Assembly: GCA_027311065.1 (NCBI GenBank)
Contig: DAICZP010000026.1
Location: 1-34,021, forward strand
Direction of reading: 5' to 3'
Length of the DNA: 34,021 nucleotides
From: Thiomonas sp.
GTDB taxonomy: Bacteria > Pseudomonadota > Gammaproteobacteria > Burkholderiales > Burkholderiaceae_C
In this document: positions 1 through 8,388 of the stretch, in pieces
Layout: the number at the start of each line of letters is the position of its first letter
Numbering within the stretch: position 1 is the stretch's first letter
The notes under the pieces: generated by a model
Seen by the model: the letters and a program-made list of their open reading frames with translations, nothing else
Database searches by the model: none
Told to the model about the DNA's origin: nothing
Position numbers and translations under genes: made by a program

Positions 1-230
1 GTCCAGCCCGCGCCAGATCCGGCGCACGACCATCATCCCGATTCTGCGTCAACGCGACCCCCTTCGGTATTTCCACGGCCTGTTCGGGGAGTTCCCGGTC
101 GCAGGGACGCGTTTCGGGTCCGGTCGCGCGGGAGCTCTTGCGCGCTACCATATTGGAGCACCCGAGCGGCGCCTGGCCGGGCCCGTGGCTCCCCAGCAGG
201 CTGCCTGCCGCAACCCCTCGCCATCGCACC

Positions 231-932
231 ATGAAGTTGCTCGTCGTCGAGGACAATCACGCATTGGTGGCCAATTTGTTCGCCTACTTCGAGGCGCGCG
301 GCCACGTGCTGGACGCCGCGCCCGACGGCGTCACCGGCCTGCGCCTGGCAGCCGACAACCGCTACGATGCGGTCGTCCTGGACTGGATGCTTCCGCGCAT
401 GGACGGCGTGAGCTTGTTGCAGGCGCTGCGCCATAGCGTGGGCAAGGACGTTCCCGTGCTGATGCTCACGGCCAGGGCGGAAACCGCCGACAAGGTCGAG
501 GCGCTGCACGTCGGTGCCGACGACTATCTGGTCAAGCCCTTCGACCTGGCCGAGCTCGAGGCACGGCTGCTCGCCCAGGTCCGCCGCGCCAGCGGTCGCG
601 TGGCCGACACCCGGCTGCAGGTCTGCGACCTGGTGCTGGACCTGCGCAAGGCTGAGGTCACGCGCGCAGACCGACCCATATCCCTGCAGCCGGCAACCCG
701 CCGCCTGCTGGAGGTGCTGATGCGTGCGTCGCCTGCGCTCGTGCCACGGGATCGGCTGGAGGACGCGCTCTGGGGTGACGACCCGCCGGATCGTGACTTG
801 CTGCGCTCGCAGATGCACCTGCTGCGCCGGGCGATCGACGCGCCTTTCGCATGCAAGCTGCTGCACACGGTTGCGCGTGTCGGCTATCGGCTGGCCGCGA
901 TGCAGGGCTCCGACGATGGTGAAGACGAATAG
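231..932 (+). CDS. OmpR/PhoB-family response regulator of the metal-efflux operon
   Basis: A cytoplasmic two-component regulator of 233 residues. The receiver domain occupies about residues 1-118, with acidic residues E7/D8, phospho-acceptor D51 (in VVLDWMLPRMDG), T80 and K102 (in LVKPF). A winged-helix DNA-binding domain follows at about 130-225, ending in the typical VARVGYRLA. An upstream in-frame ATG at 138 exists, but the receiver begins exactly at ATG 231 (MKLLVVEDNH), so 231 is preferred. The 3' end overlaps the kinase gene by 17 bases, so the pair is almost certainly co-translated. By gene order (regulator, kinase, OMF, MFP, RND) it resembles CusR/CopR/CzcR, but the inducing metal cannot be read from the sequence. 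Confidence 0.93.
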   Translation: MKLLVVEDNHALVANLFAYFEARGHVLDAAPDGVTGLRLAADNRYDAVVLDWMLPRMDGVSLLQALRHSVGKDVPVLMLTARAETADKVEALHVGADDYLVKPFDLAELEARLLAQVRRASGRVADTRLQVCDLVLDLRKAEVTRADRPISLQPATRRLLEVLMRASPALVPRDRLEDALWGDDPPDRDLLRSQMHLLRRAIDAPFACKLLHTVARVGYRLAAMQGSDDGEDE

Positions 933-2211
933 CCTGCGCGCCCGCATCACCATCGGGCTGCTGCTGTACGCAGCGGTGCTGAGCGCGGCCGTGATCGCCG
1001 TGGGCGTCTTCCTGAACAACCGCCATGAGCGACTGGTGTGGATGAGCCTGCTCGGCGACGTGATGGTGCGCGATTTGCGCGCCGCCCACCTTCCGGCCGG
1101 CGATGTGAACCCTCCCAAGGTGCGTCTGATCGACCTCGATTCCCCGGCTGCGCGAAGTCTGCCGGCCGAGGTTCGCCGCCTCGGACCGGGGCTGTACGAC
1201 GACATCGACCCGGAGGATCTGCCCTATGCGGTGCTGGTGCGCGACGTGCAAGGCCATCGCATGGCCGCGCTGATCGACATCTCCGCGCAGCGAGCGCAGG
1301 AGCGCCGTCTGGCCTACCTGCTCGACGCTATCGTCGCGATCGGTCTGGGGCTGCTGATGGTTGCCACGTGGTGGCTCGCCGGCCGGCTGCTGCGCCCTGT
1401 ATCTCGTCTGGTCGACTCGGTCCATGCACTCGACCCGTCGCAGCGTGATGCGCGTCTGATTCCCGGGTACCAGTTGCAAGAGATCCAGGCGCTGGAGACG
1501 GCCGTCAACGGCTTTCTGCAGCGCCTCGACGGCTTCGTGCTGCGGGAGCGTGAATTCATCGACACCGCGAGCCACGAGCTGCGCACTCCCATCTCGGTGA
1601 TCGCGGGAGCGGCGCAGGTGCTGGAGTCAGAGACGCTAGGGGGTGACGGGCGGCGGGCCCTGCAGCGCATCCGCCTCACCACCGAGGCGATGCGGGATAC
1701 CCTGGCTGCCCTGCTGCAGCTTGCCAAGGAGTCTTCGAATGCTGTTGCGGTGGCGCCCCTTGCGCTGCATGAGTGGTTGCCGGGCCTGATCGCCGACTAC
1801 CGTCCGCTGCTGGAAGGCCGGCCGCTGAGCTTGGATCTGGGGGAGATCGAGCCGGCCTCGGTGCACGTGGCTCCCGCCATCGCCGCGATGATCTTCGGCA
1901 ACCTGCTGCGCAACGCCATCGAGCACACCCCGGCCGGGCGTCTGGAGCTCGGGCTGCACGAAGGCGTGTTCCGCATCGACAGCCGTGGCGAGGCGCTGGA
2001 CGCGGGCGCGGTCGCGCGTTTGTACCGCTCGCTGGCCCTTGCGGATGCCGGCCGCGCCCGCGGCGCCGGAATCGGGCTGTACCTGGTGCGGCAGTTGTGC
2101 GAGCGCCTGGGCTGGAGTCTGTCCTACGTGCACGGCGAATCGGGTGAACTGCAGGTACGCTTGGATCTGCACCCGCGCGGGAACCAGCCGGCCGAGCCGA
2201 CGACAAATTGA
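916..2211 (+). CDS. Sensor histidine kinase partner of the regulator at 231
   Basis: An inner-membrane sensor kinase of 431 residues. TM1 spans about residues 11-33, a periplasmic loop of roughly 100 residues follows, and TM2 lies at about 132-158, followed by a short HAMP-like linker. The H-box contains H220 in ASHELRTPIS and the N-box reads NLLRNAIEHT at about 330. The ATP-lid end is GAGIGLYLVRQL. The usual DxGxG (G1) box is not recognisable: the corresponding stretch reads FRIDSRGEALDAG, a degenerate form also met in some metal-sensing kinases. The ATG at 916 lies inside the regulator gene and directly precedes the TM segment; longer starts in this frame would only add shadow sequence. It probably senses periplasmic metal and phosphorylates D51 of the regulator. 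Confidence 0.9.
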   Translation: MVKTNSLRARITIGLLLYAAVLSAAVIAVGVFLNNRHERLVWMSLLGDVMVRDLRAAHLPAGDVNPPKVRLIDLDSPAARSLPAEVRRLGPGLYDDIDPEDLPYAVLVRDVQGHRMAALIDISAQRAQERRLAYLLDAIVAIGLGLLMVATWWLAGRLLRPVSRLVDSVHALDPSQRDARLIPGYQLQEIQALETAVNGFLQRLDGFVLREREFIDTASHELRTPISVIAGAAQVLESETLGGDGRRALQRIRLTTEAMRDTLAALLQLAKESSNAVAVAPLALHEWLPGLIADYRPLLEGRPLSLDLGEIEPASVHVAPAIAAMIFGNLLRNAIEHTPAGRLELGLHEGVFRIDSRGEALDAGAVARLYRSLALADAGRARGAGIGLYLVRQLCERLGWSLSYVHGESGELQVRLDLHPRGNQPAEPTTN

Positions 2212-2216
2212 CGACA
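2199..2216 (+). promoter_or_regulatory. Tandem GACGACA repeat, candidate regulator-binding site
   Basis: GACGACA occurs twice (2199-2205 and 2210-2216) with an 11-base period, across the stop codon of the kinase gene and about 45 bases before the OMF gene. OmpR-family regulators commonly bind direct repeats about one helical turn apart. Binding by the regulator at 231 is inference; no second copy was seen upstream of 231. Confidence 0.3.
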
Positions 2217-2260
2217 CAGGGGTCTCTAGCATCAGGGCTTTTCCCGAGGCCCGAGACGCG

Positions 2261-3613
2261 ATGAAGACCCGACTGCCGGCCGCCTGGCTCGTCTGCGCGC
2301 TGCTTGGCGGATGCGCGAGCTACACGCCGCGGCCCCTGCATCCCGACCAGACCGCGCAGGCGTTGGAGGGACGTACGCTGTCCGATCCCCGCTTGCTGCG
2401 CTTCCTGGCGAGCCAGACGCATCAGGTCGGCCCGCCACGCTGGAATCTCGCCACGCTGTCGCTGGTGGCCGTGTACGAGCGCCCCGACATGCCCCTGGCC
2501 GAGGCGAGCTTGCAGGAAGCCCGGGCCACGGAGACGACGGCGGCGGCGCTGCCCAACCCGACCCTGCAGCTTGCGCCGACCTATGACACGACCACCGCGG
2601 CTCCGCCTTGGACGGTCGGCCCCGTCGTCAGCTTCCTGATCCAGTCCTACGGCGCGCGTCCCGCGCGCATCGCCCAGGCGCGTGCACGGACCGAGCAGGC
2701 TCGGCAGGTCATCGCCGCCACAGCCTGGAAACTGCGCGACCGGGTTCGCACGGCCATGATCGATCTGTGGTCCGCGCAACGGTCCGCGAAGCTCGCAGCC
2801 CGGCGGTCTTCCCTCGCGCAGCGATACCGCGAGGTGGTCGCGCAGCGCTACCGTGCCGGCATGGTCTCGGCGGCGACACGCAGCCTGGCGACACTCGCGT
2901 TCAATCAGGCGCAACTGCAGCTTGCATCCGGCCAACGCGCCGTCCGTCTGGCACGTACCGCGGTGGCCGACGCATTGGGTCTGCCGAGCGCCGCGCTGGA
3001 GGGCATCCACCTCGACCTGCGTGGAATCGCCCATCCGAGGCAGCCAGGCCACCTCGGACCCCTGGTCCGATCAGCACTCAGCTCGCGCCCGGATGTGCTC
3101 GCGGCCCTGGCGCATTACGCCGCCACGGAGGCGGCTTTGCGCCTGGCGGTCGCGCAGCAGTACCCCGCGATCGACATCGGCCCCGGCTACCACTACGACC
3201 AGGGGGACAACAAGTTCATCCTGTCCATCTCCCTGCCGCTGCCCGTCCTCAACCAGAACCAGGGCCCGATCGCCCAGGCCCGCGCCGCACGGCACGCTGC
3301 CGCCGAGTCCTTTGTCGCTACCCAGGCCCAGGTGCTGGCCGAGATCGATCAGGCCCGCACGGACTGGCGTGCCAGCGAGTCCGAGCGCATGCGTGAGCGC
3401 CGGCTTCGCCGCGCGGCAACGCAGGCGCTGGTCCGGCAGCGCGCCGCCTTCGGCGCAGGCCAGATCGGGCGCCTGCGGTTGCTCGGCGCCGAACTCTCCG
3501 ACGTGCAGACGGAGCAGGGCGCACTGGCGGCGGCGGTGCATGCGCGCCAGGCGCTCGGTCAACTCGAAGCGGCGCTTGACCACCCCTTCCTGGTTGCCAA
3601 ACGGAGTCAGTGA
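2261..3613 (+). CDS. TolC/CusC-like outer-membrane factor lipoprotein
   Basis: Outer-membrane channel subunit of a tripartite efflux pump, 450 residues. It starts with a lipoprotein signal peptide and lipobox (LLGGC, Cys18), so the N-terminus should be acylated after cleavage. Two OEP repeats follow, rich in long alpha-helical Ala/Arg/Gln segments (about 75-260 and 270-440), as in TolC-family proteins. ATG 2261 is chosen because it is followed at once by the signal peptide; the open frame extends upstream only as shadow of the kinase gene. It lies 49 bases after the kinase gene, and its TGA overlaps the ATG of the next gene, so OMF, MFP and pump form one translationally coupled unit. Family and role are clear; the metal specificity is not. 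Confidence 0.9.
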   Translation: MKTRLPAAWLVCALLGGCASYTPRPLHPDQTAQALEGRTLSDPRLLRFLASQTHQVGPPRWNLATLSLVAVYERPDMPLAEASLQEARATETTAAALPNPTLQLAPTYDTTTAAPPWTVGPVVSFLIQSYGARPARIAQARARTEQARQVIAATAWKLRDRVRTAMIDLWSAQRSAKLAARRSSLAQRYREVVAQRYRAGMVSAATRSLATLAFNQAQLQLASGQRAVRLARTAVADALGLPSAALEGIHLDLRGIAHPRQPGHLGPLVRSALSSRPDVLAALAHYAATEAALRLAVAQQYPAIDIGPGYHYDQGDNKFILSISLPLPVLNQNQGPIAQARAARHAAAESFVATQAQVLAEIDQARTDWRASESERMRERRLRRAATQALVRQRAAFGAGQIGRLRLLGAELSDVQTEQGALAAAVHARQALGQLEAALDHPFLVAKRSQ

Positions 3614-4629
3614 TGCTCAGGACTTTCCTCCAGTGGGCCGCCTTGGCGGTCGCCGCGATGGCCGGCGCGGGCAGTGCCGGCGCGCAGCCACTTGCCCGGG
3701 TCGGCGTCGACGCCCATGCCATTGCGGCAGGGGGGATCCGCACCGTGGCGCTGCAGGCGGTCCGGCGCGCTGCGCGTGTCGCGGCATTCGGCACCATCCT
3801 CGACCCCGGCCCCTTGATCACCCTGTCGGCGCGGATCGCCGCTGCGCGCGCCCGACTCGAGGCGGCGCAGGCGGCGACGGCGCTGGCCCACAGCGAGCAG
3901 GCGCGTGCCGTCGATCTGTACCGCACCGAGCACAACATCTCGCAGGCCGCCTACCAGGCGGCGCAATCGCACCTGCTGGTGGCGCAGGCGACCCAGGCCA
4001 GCGCACAGGTGGGACTGGACGAAGCGCTGGCTCGCGCCCGCGCCGACTGGGGCGCCAGGCTCGCCACGGCGGCGGCCCGCGGCGCCCCGCCGCTCCCCCA
4101 ACTGGAGCGCGGCATCCAGCAGATCGTCGAGGTGAGCCTGCCCCTGGGCCAGGCGCTTCGCGCTGCACCGGGGGCTGCCCAGGCATCGACCCCCGATGGG
4201 CAGCGCATGAAGTTGCGTTTGCTCGGCCCCGCGCCACGGGCCGCTGCGGGGGTGGCGGGCCCCAGCCTGTACTACCTCATGGCGGCGCAGGACTCGGTGC
4301 CGATCGGCACGCCTCTGCAGGTCGCCCTCGTCGGGCAGGGCAACGTGACCGGGGTGCTGGTTCCTGCCGCCGCCGTGGTGTGGCATGACGGACAGGCGCT
4401 GGTGTTTCGGCAAGGCAGCCCCGGCCACTTCTCGGCGATCGCCGTGCCGACGTCCACACCCGACGGGCGAGGCTACTTCGTGGCCGAAGGCGCCGAGGGT
4501 GCCGCTGCGGCGCTGCGGCCCGGACAGCGCATCGTGGTCGGCGGCGCGGCGCTCGTGTTCTCGGCGTCGCGGGCGGCGCCATCCACGACCAAGACCAGGG
4601 CGGCAAAGGCTGAAGATGACGACGATTGA
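3613..4629 (+). CDS. Periplasmic membrane-fusion (adaptor) protein, CusB/CzcB type
   Basis: The adaptor links the inner-membrane RND pump to the outer-membrane factor. The product has 338 residues, with a signal peptide of about 24 residues ending near GSAGAQ, a coiled-coil hairpin at about 75-165, and beta-rich domains behind it (for example GTPLQVALVGQGNVTGVLVP). It is short for the family and lacks an obvious N-terminal metal-binding extension. The C-terminus is an acidic tail (AEDDDD). ATG 3613 overlaps the preceding TGA, and a GGAG lies 7 bases upstream; a GTG at 3610 is the alternative start. The coil hairpin, beta-domain layout and gene order make the assignment secure even though overall similarity to known adaptors looks modest. 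Confidence 0.83.
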   Translation: MLRTFLQWAALAVAAMAGAGSAGAQPLARVGVDAHAIAAGGIRTVALQAVRRAARVAAFGTILDPGPLITLSARIAAARARLEAAQAATALAHSEQARAVDLYRTEHNISQAAYQAAQSHLLVAQATQASAQVGLDEALARARADWGARLATAAARGAPPLPQLERGIQQIVEVSLPLGQALRAAPGAAQASTPDGQRMKLRLLGPAPRAAAGVAGPSLYYLMAAQDSVPIGTPLQVALVGQGNVTGVLVPAAAVVWHDGQALVFRQGSPGHFSAIAVPTSTPDGRGYFVAEGAEGAAAALRPGQRIVVGGAALVFSASRAAPSTTKTRAAKAEDDDD

Positions 4630-4641
4630 AGGGGAGTGCTG

Positions 4642-7600
4642 ATGCGTGCCATCGTCGAGTTCTGCCTGCGCCAGCGCTGGCTGGTCCTGTTCGCAGCGCT
4701 CGGGCTGACGCTTGTGGGCATCGTCGCGGTGATCCATGCGCCCTATGACGTCTTTCCGGAGTTCGGACAGCCCTCGGTGACAGTCGTGACCAACGCCGCC
4801 GGCCTGGCGCCCCGGCAGATCGAGGCGCTGGTGACCACGCCAGTCGAGGATGCGGTCAACGGCATCCCCGGTCTCGCACACCTGCGCTCGCAATCCATGG
4901 AGGGGCTGTCTGTGGTCACCGCGGTGTTCGGCGGCCGTACCGACGTCTATCGTGACCAGCAGCTCGTGGCGCAAAGGGTGGCCCCACTGACGGCCATGCT
5001 TCCGAGCGGAGCGACGCCGGTGATCGCGCCGTTGCAATCGTCCACTGGCGTGGCGCTGTCCATCGGGTTGAGCTCGTCCAGGCTTTCGCTGATGCAGTTG
5101 ACCCAGATCGCGCGCTGGACCGTACGCCCGGCCCTGCTTGCCGTACCGGGCGTTTCCAAGGTGGTGATTTTCGGTGCGCAGCCTGAACAGCTTCAGGCCC
5201 AGTTCGATCCGGACAAGCTCGTCGGACTGCACATCGGCCTGAACCAGCTCACCACGGCAGCGGCCGAGTCCAGCGCAGTGCTCGGCGCAGGCGTGATCGA
5301 CACGCCCAACCAGCAGCTGTTCCTGATGAGCCACGGCCAGGCGACGACTCCCGCGGCATTGGCCGACAGCCTGCTGCTGCGCCGTGCGCACCAGAGCCTG
5401 ACCCTGGGCTCGGTCGCTCACGTGGTGGCCGCGCCACCACCGGCCATCGGGGGGGCGCTGGTGGGCACCACTCCCGGGCTGCTGCTGGTCGTGGGCTCCC
5501 AGTACGGCGCCAATACGCTGGCTGTCACCAGCGGGCTCGACCATGCGCTTGCGAGCCTGGCGCCGGTGTTCAAGCCCGACCGGATCCAGGTCCAGCCCGA
5601 CGGTCTGCGCCCCGCGTCCTTTATCGACGCGGCCCTGCGCGACGTGCGCAACTCCCTGTCCATCGGCGCGGTATTGATCGTGCTGGTGCTGTACCTGGCG
5701 TTGCGCAACTGGCGCACGGCGCTCGTGTCCTTCGCCGCGATTCCCTTGTCGCTGCTTTCGGCCGCGCTTATCCTGGACCACCTCGGCTTCAGCCTGAACA
5801 CGCTGTCGCTCGGCGGTCTGGCGATCGCCCTGGGCGAGGTGGTCGACGACGCGGTGGTGGGGGTGGAGAACATTCATCGCCGCCTGCGCGAGAACCGCGC
5901 GCTGGCGCAGCCACGCCCCGCCTTCGAGGTCTTGCTGCGCGCCACCCTGGAGGTGCGCAAGGCGGTGATCTTCGCCACCTTCGCGGTGGTCGTCGTGTTC
6001 CTGCCTATCCTGCGCCTGACGGGAGTAGCGGGGCGCCTGTTCGGACCGCTGGCACTGGCCTACATGTTCGCGATCCTGTCCTCGCTGGCGGTGGCGCTCA
6101 CGGTGACTCCGGCACTGACCATGCTGCTGCTCGGCCATCGCGCGCTGGATCCGGCGGACCCCCCGCTGGTTGCGCGAGCCAAGCGGGGTTACAGCCGTCT
6201 GCTGGACTCCGTGCACGGGCGGACCGGCCCGGTGCTGGCGCTGGTGGGGCTGATCGTGGTCGCCGGCCTGGCCAGCGTGCCCCTGATGCGCACCAGCTTC
6301 CTGCCGCGCTTCAACGAAAACGACCTTATCGTGCATTTCCAGACGGCGCCCGGAACCTCGCTGGCCACGACCATGCGCATCGGCGAGCGGGCCGTCGCGA
6401 TCATGCAGCGCCTGCCCGAAGTGGCCCATGTGGTGATGCACGCCGGCCGCGCGCACCTGTCCAACGGCAACGCCCTGACCAACAAGGCCGAGATCGATGT
6501 CGGCCTGTCGGCCAAGGGCAACGCCGACAGCGCAGAGGCCGAGCGCCGCATCCTGGAGTCCGTCCGGGGCGCGCCGGGGGTGCGCTGGTGGGCGAACACT
6601 TTCCTGACCGAGCGGATCCACGAGACTCTCTCCGGCGTGACCGCGCCGGTGGTGGTGACGATCCTTGGCCGCCATCTCTCCGCGCTGAACGAGGACGCCC
6701 GTCGCGTGGCCGAGGCGCTGCGCAAGGTGCCGGGCTCGGCCGGGGTGCGTGTGCAGGCGCCACCGGGCACCCCGGAGCTCTCCATTGTCCTCGACCGGGG
6801 CGCGCTGACACGCTACGGGTTCACCCCGGTGGAGGTGCTCAAGGCCATCCAGACCTGCTACAGCGGAGCCACGGTCGGCCGCGTCTATACGGCCGGGGCC
6901 TCCGTGCCCATCGTGGTTGTGCTTGCACCCGCGCTGCGCGCGGATCCGGCGGCCATCGCCGAGGTGCCGCTGGTCAACCGCGAGGGCACGGTGGTTCTGC
7001 TGGGTGCGCTGGCGCGGATCCGCGAGCGCTCCGGCCAGTCGCTCATCCTGCACCGCGGGGCCCAGCGCGTTCAACTCGTCACCGCCAATGTCAGCGGCAG
7101 TGCAGGCCAGTTCGTGGCGCGGGCCCGCCGCAGGCTGGCGCACCTTTCCCTGGCGTCGGGTGACTACCTGCGCATCGGCGGAACGGCGGCGGCGTCGGGC
7201 CAGGCCCGGCTGCAACTGGCGCTGGACTTCGCCTTGGCGCTGGCGGCGATTCTCGGCCTGCTGGTCATCGCGCTGCGCGACGGCCGCACGGTGGCGCTAC
7301 TGACCGTCAACCTGCCCTTCGCGCTGGTAGGCGGGGTCGCGGCGATCTGGATCGCGCGACTGCCGGTATCGCTGGGCGCCGCGGTCGGCTTCGTGACAGT
7401 GTTCGGGATCACCCTGCGCAACGCCATCATGCTCCTGTCGCACTACCGTTCCCTGGTCACCGAGGACGGACTGCCCTGGACTTGGGAGACGGCGCGGCTC
7501 GGCGCGATGAACCGCTTGACCCCGATCCTGATGACGGCCTCGGTCACCGCGCTGGGCTTGCTGCCGCTGGCGATCGGCTCCCACCTTCCGGGGCAGGAGA

Positions 7601-7731
7601 TCGAGGGGCCGATGGCCATCGTGATCCTCGGCGGTTTGTTCAGTTCGACCGCGCTTACCCTGCTGGTTCTGCCGGCCCTAGCGCTGCGCTTCGCAAGATT
7701 CCAGCCCGCGGAGGCTCACTGCAGCCGATAG
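4642..7731 (+). CDS. Heavy-metal-efflux RND transporter, CusA/CzcA family
   Basis: Proton-driven inner-membrane pump of 1029 residues, the usual length for the family. TM1 is at about residues 10-30, followed by the porter-domain start with PYDVFPEFGQP. The TM4 signature GEVVDDAVVGVENIHRR lies near residues 397-413 and carries the acidic residues of the proton relay seen in heavy-metal RND pumps. The second half repeats the fold, with a large periplasmic loop and a C-terminal TM bundle. GGGGAG at 4631-4636 sits 5 bases before ATG 4642; a GTG at 4636 is a weaker alternative. The pump should work with the OMF and adaptor encoded just upstream. Its last 16 bases overlap, tail to tail, the end of the reverse-strand cytochrome gene. 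Confidence 0.92.
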   Translation: MRAIVEFCLRQRWLVLFAALGLTLVGIVAVIHAPYDVFPEFGQPSVTVVTNAAGLAPRQIEALVTTPVEDAVNGIPGLAHLRSQSMEGLSVVTAVFGGRTDVYRDQQLVAQRVAPLTAMLPSGATPVIAPLQSSTGVALSIGLSSSRLSLMQLTQIARWTVRPALLAVPGVSKVVIFGAQPEQLQAQFDPDKLVGLHIGLNQLTTAAAESSAVLGAGVIDTPNQQLFLMSHGQATTPAALADSLLLRRAHQSLTLGSVAHVVAAPPPAIGGALVGTTPGLLLVVGSQYGANTLAVTSGLDHALASLAPVFKPDRIQVQPDGLRPASFIDAALRDVRNSLSIGAVLIVLVLYLALRNWRTALVSFAAIPLSLLSAALILDHLGFSLNTLSLGGLAIALGEVVDDAVVGVENIHRRLRENRALAQPRPAFEVLLRATLEVRKAVIFATFAVVVVFLPILRLTGVAGRLFGPLALAYMFAILSSLAVALTVTPALTMLLLGHRALDPADPPLVARAKRGYSRLLDSVHGRTGPVLALVGLIVVAGLASVPLMRTSFLPRFNENDLIVHFQTAPGTSLATTMRIGERAVAIMQRLPEVAHVVMHAGRAHLSNGNALTNKAEIDVGLSAKGNADSAEAERRILESVRGAPGVRWWANTFLTERIHETLSGVTAPVVVTILGRHLSALNEDARRVAEALRKVPGSAGVRVQAPPGTPELSIVLDRGALTRYGFTPVEVLKAIQTCYSGATVGRVYTAGASVPIVVVLAPALRADPAAIAEVPLVNREGTVVLLGALARIRERSGQSLILHRGAQRVQLVTANVSGSAGQFVARARRRLAHLSLASGDYLRIGGTAAASGQARLQLALDFALALAAILGLLVIALRDGRTVALLTVNLPFALVGGVAAIWIARLPVSLGAAVGFVTVFGITLRNAIMLLSHYRSLVTEDGLPWTWETARLGAMNRLTPILMTASVTALGLLPLAIGSHLPGQEIEGPMAIVILGGLFSSTALTLLVLPALALRFARFQPAEAHCSR

Positions 7732-8231
7732 GTGGCGTGGCACGCCACGCAGGTCTGCAGCATCCGCCCGAGCAGTTGCTGCGGTTTGCGTACATCGCCG
7801 GTGGCGGTGGCGTTTTGCGCGGCGAGCACGAACTCACCGGCCTGCATGTGCAGTTGCGCGCCCAGCGCACGCATGCCAGGGGGCATGTAGCGGGCTTCCT
7901 GCTGCGCCTGTTCGCCGTGCATGGACGACATGCCCAGCGCCATCGTCGCGATCTGGGCGGCTTCGTCGTACTTGCCTTCGGCCATTGCCTGCTGGACGTT
8001 GGCGATGCCCTGCAGGTGCATGCGCATGGTCGCCAGCACCTCGCGCTTGAGCTGGGGGGGAAAGGCCACGGCCACGCGCGCGCCGCCCGCAGGCACCTGC
8101 GGAGCCGACGCGCTGCCATGCATCATCGACGAGTGCATGTCCATGTCCATGTCCGCGGCGAACGCGAGGGCGCAAATTCCCGCCAGGGCAAAGCCGACGC
8201 CGAAACGGCGGATCATCGAGGGAAAAGCCAT
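7716..8231 (-). CDS. Periplasmic cytochrome c' with Met/His-rich N-terminus
   Basis: The product has 171 residues: a signal peptide (cleavage near ALAFAA), then a mature N-terminus rich in Met, His and Asp (DMDMDMHSSMMHG), then a four-helix region, and a haem-binding CVACH (C161, C164, H165) ten residues from the C-terminus. A single C-terminal CxxCH on a helical protein of this size is the hallmark of the cytochrome c' family, which binds NO or CO and sometimes protects against reactive nitrogen. The Met/His stretch looks like a copper- or silver-binding motif, which would suit the neighbouring pump; this is inference. GGAGG at 8241-8245 lies 9 bases before ATG 8231. The gene faces the pump gene and diverges from the Crp/Fnr regulator. 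Confidence 0.82.
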   Translation of the reverse strand: MAFPSMIRRFGVGFALAGICALAFAADMDMDMHSSMMHGSASAPQVPAGGARVAVAFPPQLKREVLATMRMHLQGIANVQQAMAEGKYDEAAQIATMALGMSSMHGEQAQQEARYMPPGMRALGAQLHMQAGEFVLAAQNATATGDVRKPQQLLGRMLQTCVACHATYRLQ

Positions 8232-8306
8232 CGAAACAAGCCTCCAGGTTGGACAGCCACGGCGGGCTGGCGGGTCCAGCTTAGCCAGCAGGACGGCCCT
8301 CCCGCT

Positions 8307-8320
8307 ATGATCGCGATCAT
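8307..8320. promoter_or_regulatory. FNR/Crp-like palindromic operator between divergent genes
   Basis: ATGATCGCGATCAT is a perfect 14-base palindrome. It fits the pattern TGAT-N4-ATCA, the core of FNR-type sites (TTGAT-N4-ATCAA). It lies 75 bases before the cytochrome c' start and 68 bases before the Crp/Fnr-family regulator, in the only intergenic space between them. A weak promoter for the cytochrome can be drawn around it on the reverse strand (TTGCCC, 16 bases, TAGCGG). Confidence 0.55.
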
Positions 8321-8388
8321 GTCGGGCAACGTATGGGGGGCGTGATCGGTTCCCGCGGCTGCTCCGCATCGTGAAGGAGCCTCCGGAC

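Noticed and set aside
2-151. Possible reverse-strand gene start (ATG at 151) running off the left edge
   Set aside because: Fifty codons are open but there is no ribosome-binding site or family signal, and open frames this long are expected by chance here.
3607-7215. A 1202-codon open frame on the reverse strand opposite the first RND pump
   Set aside because: It lies fully antisense to the adaptor and pump genes, has no family features and a low-complexity His/Arg/Gln composition; long antisense frames are common in GC-rich DNA.
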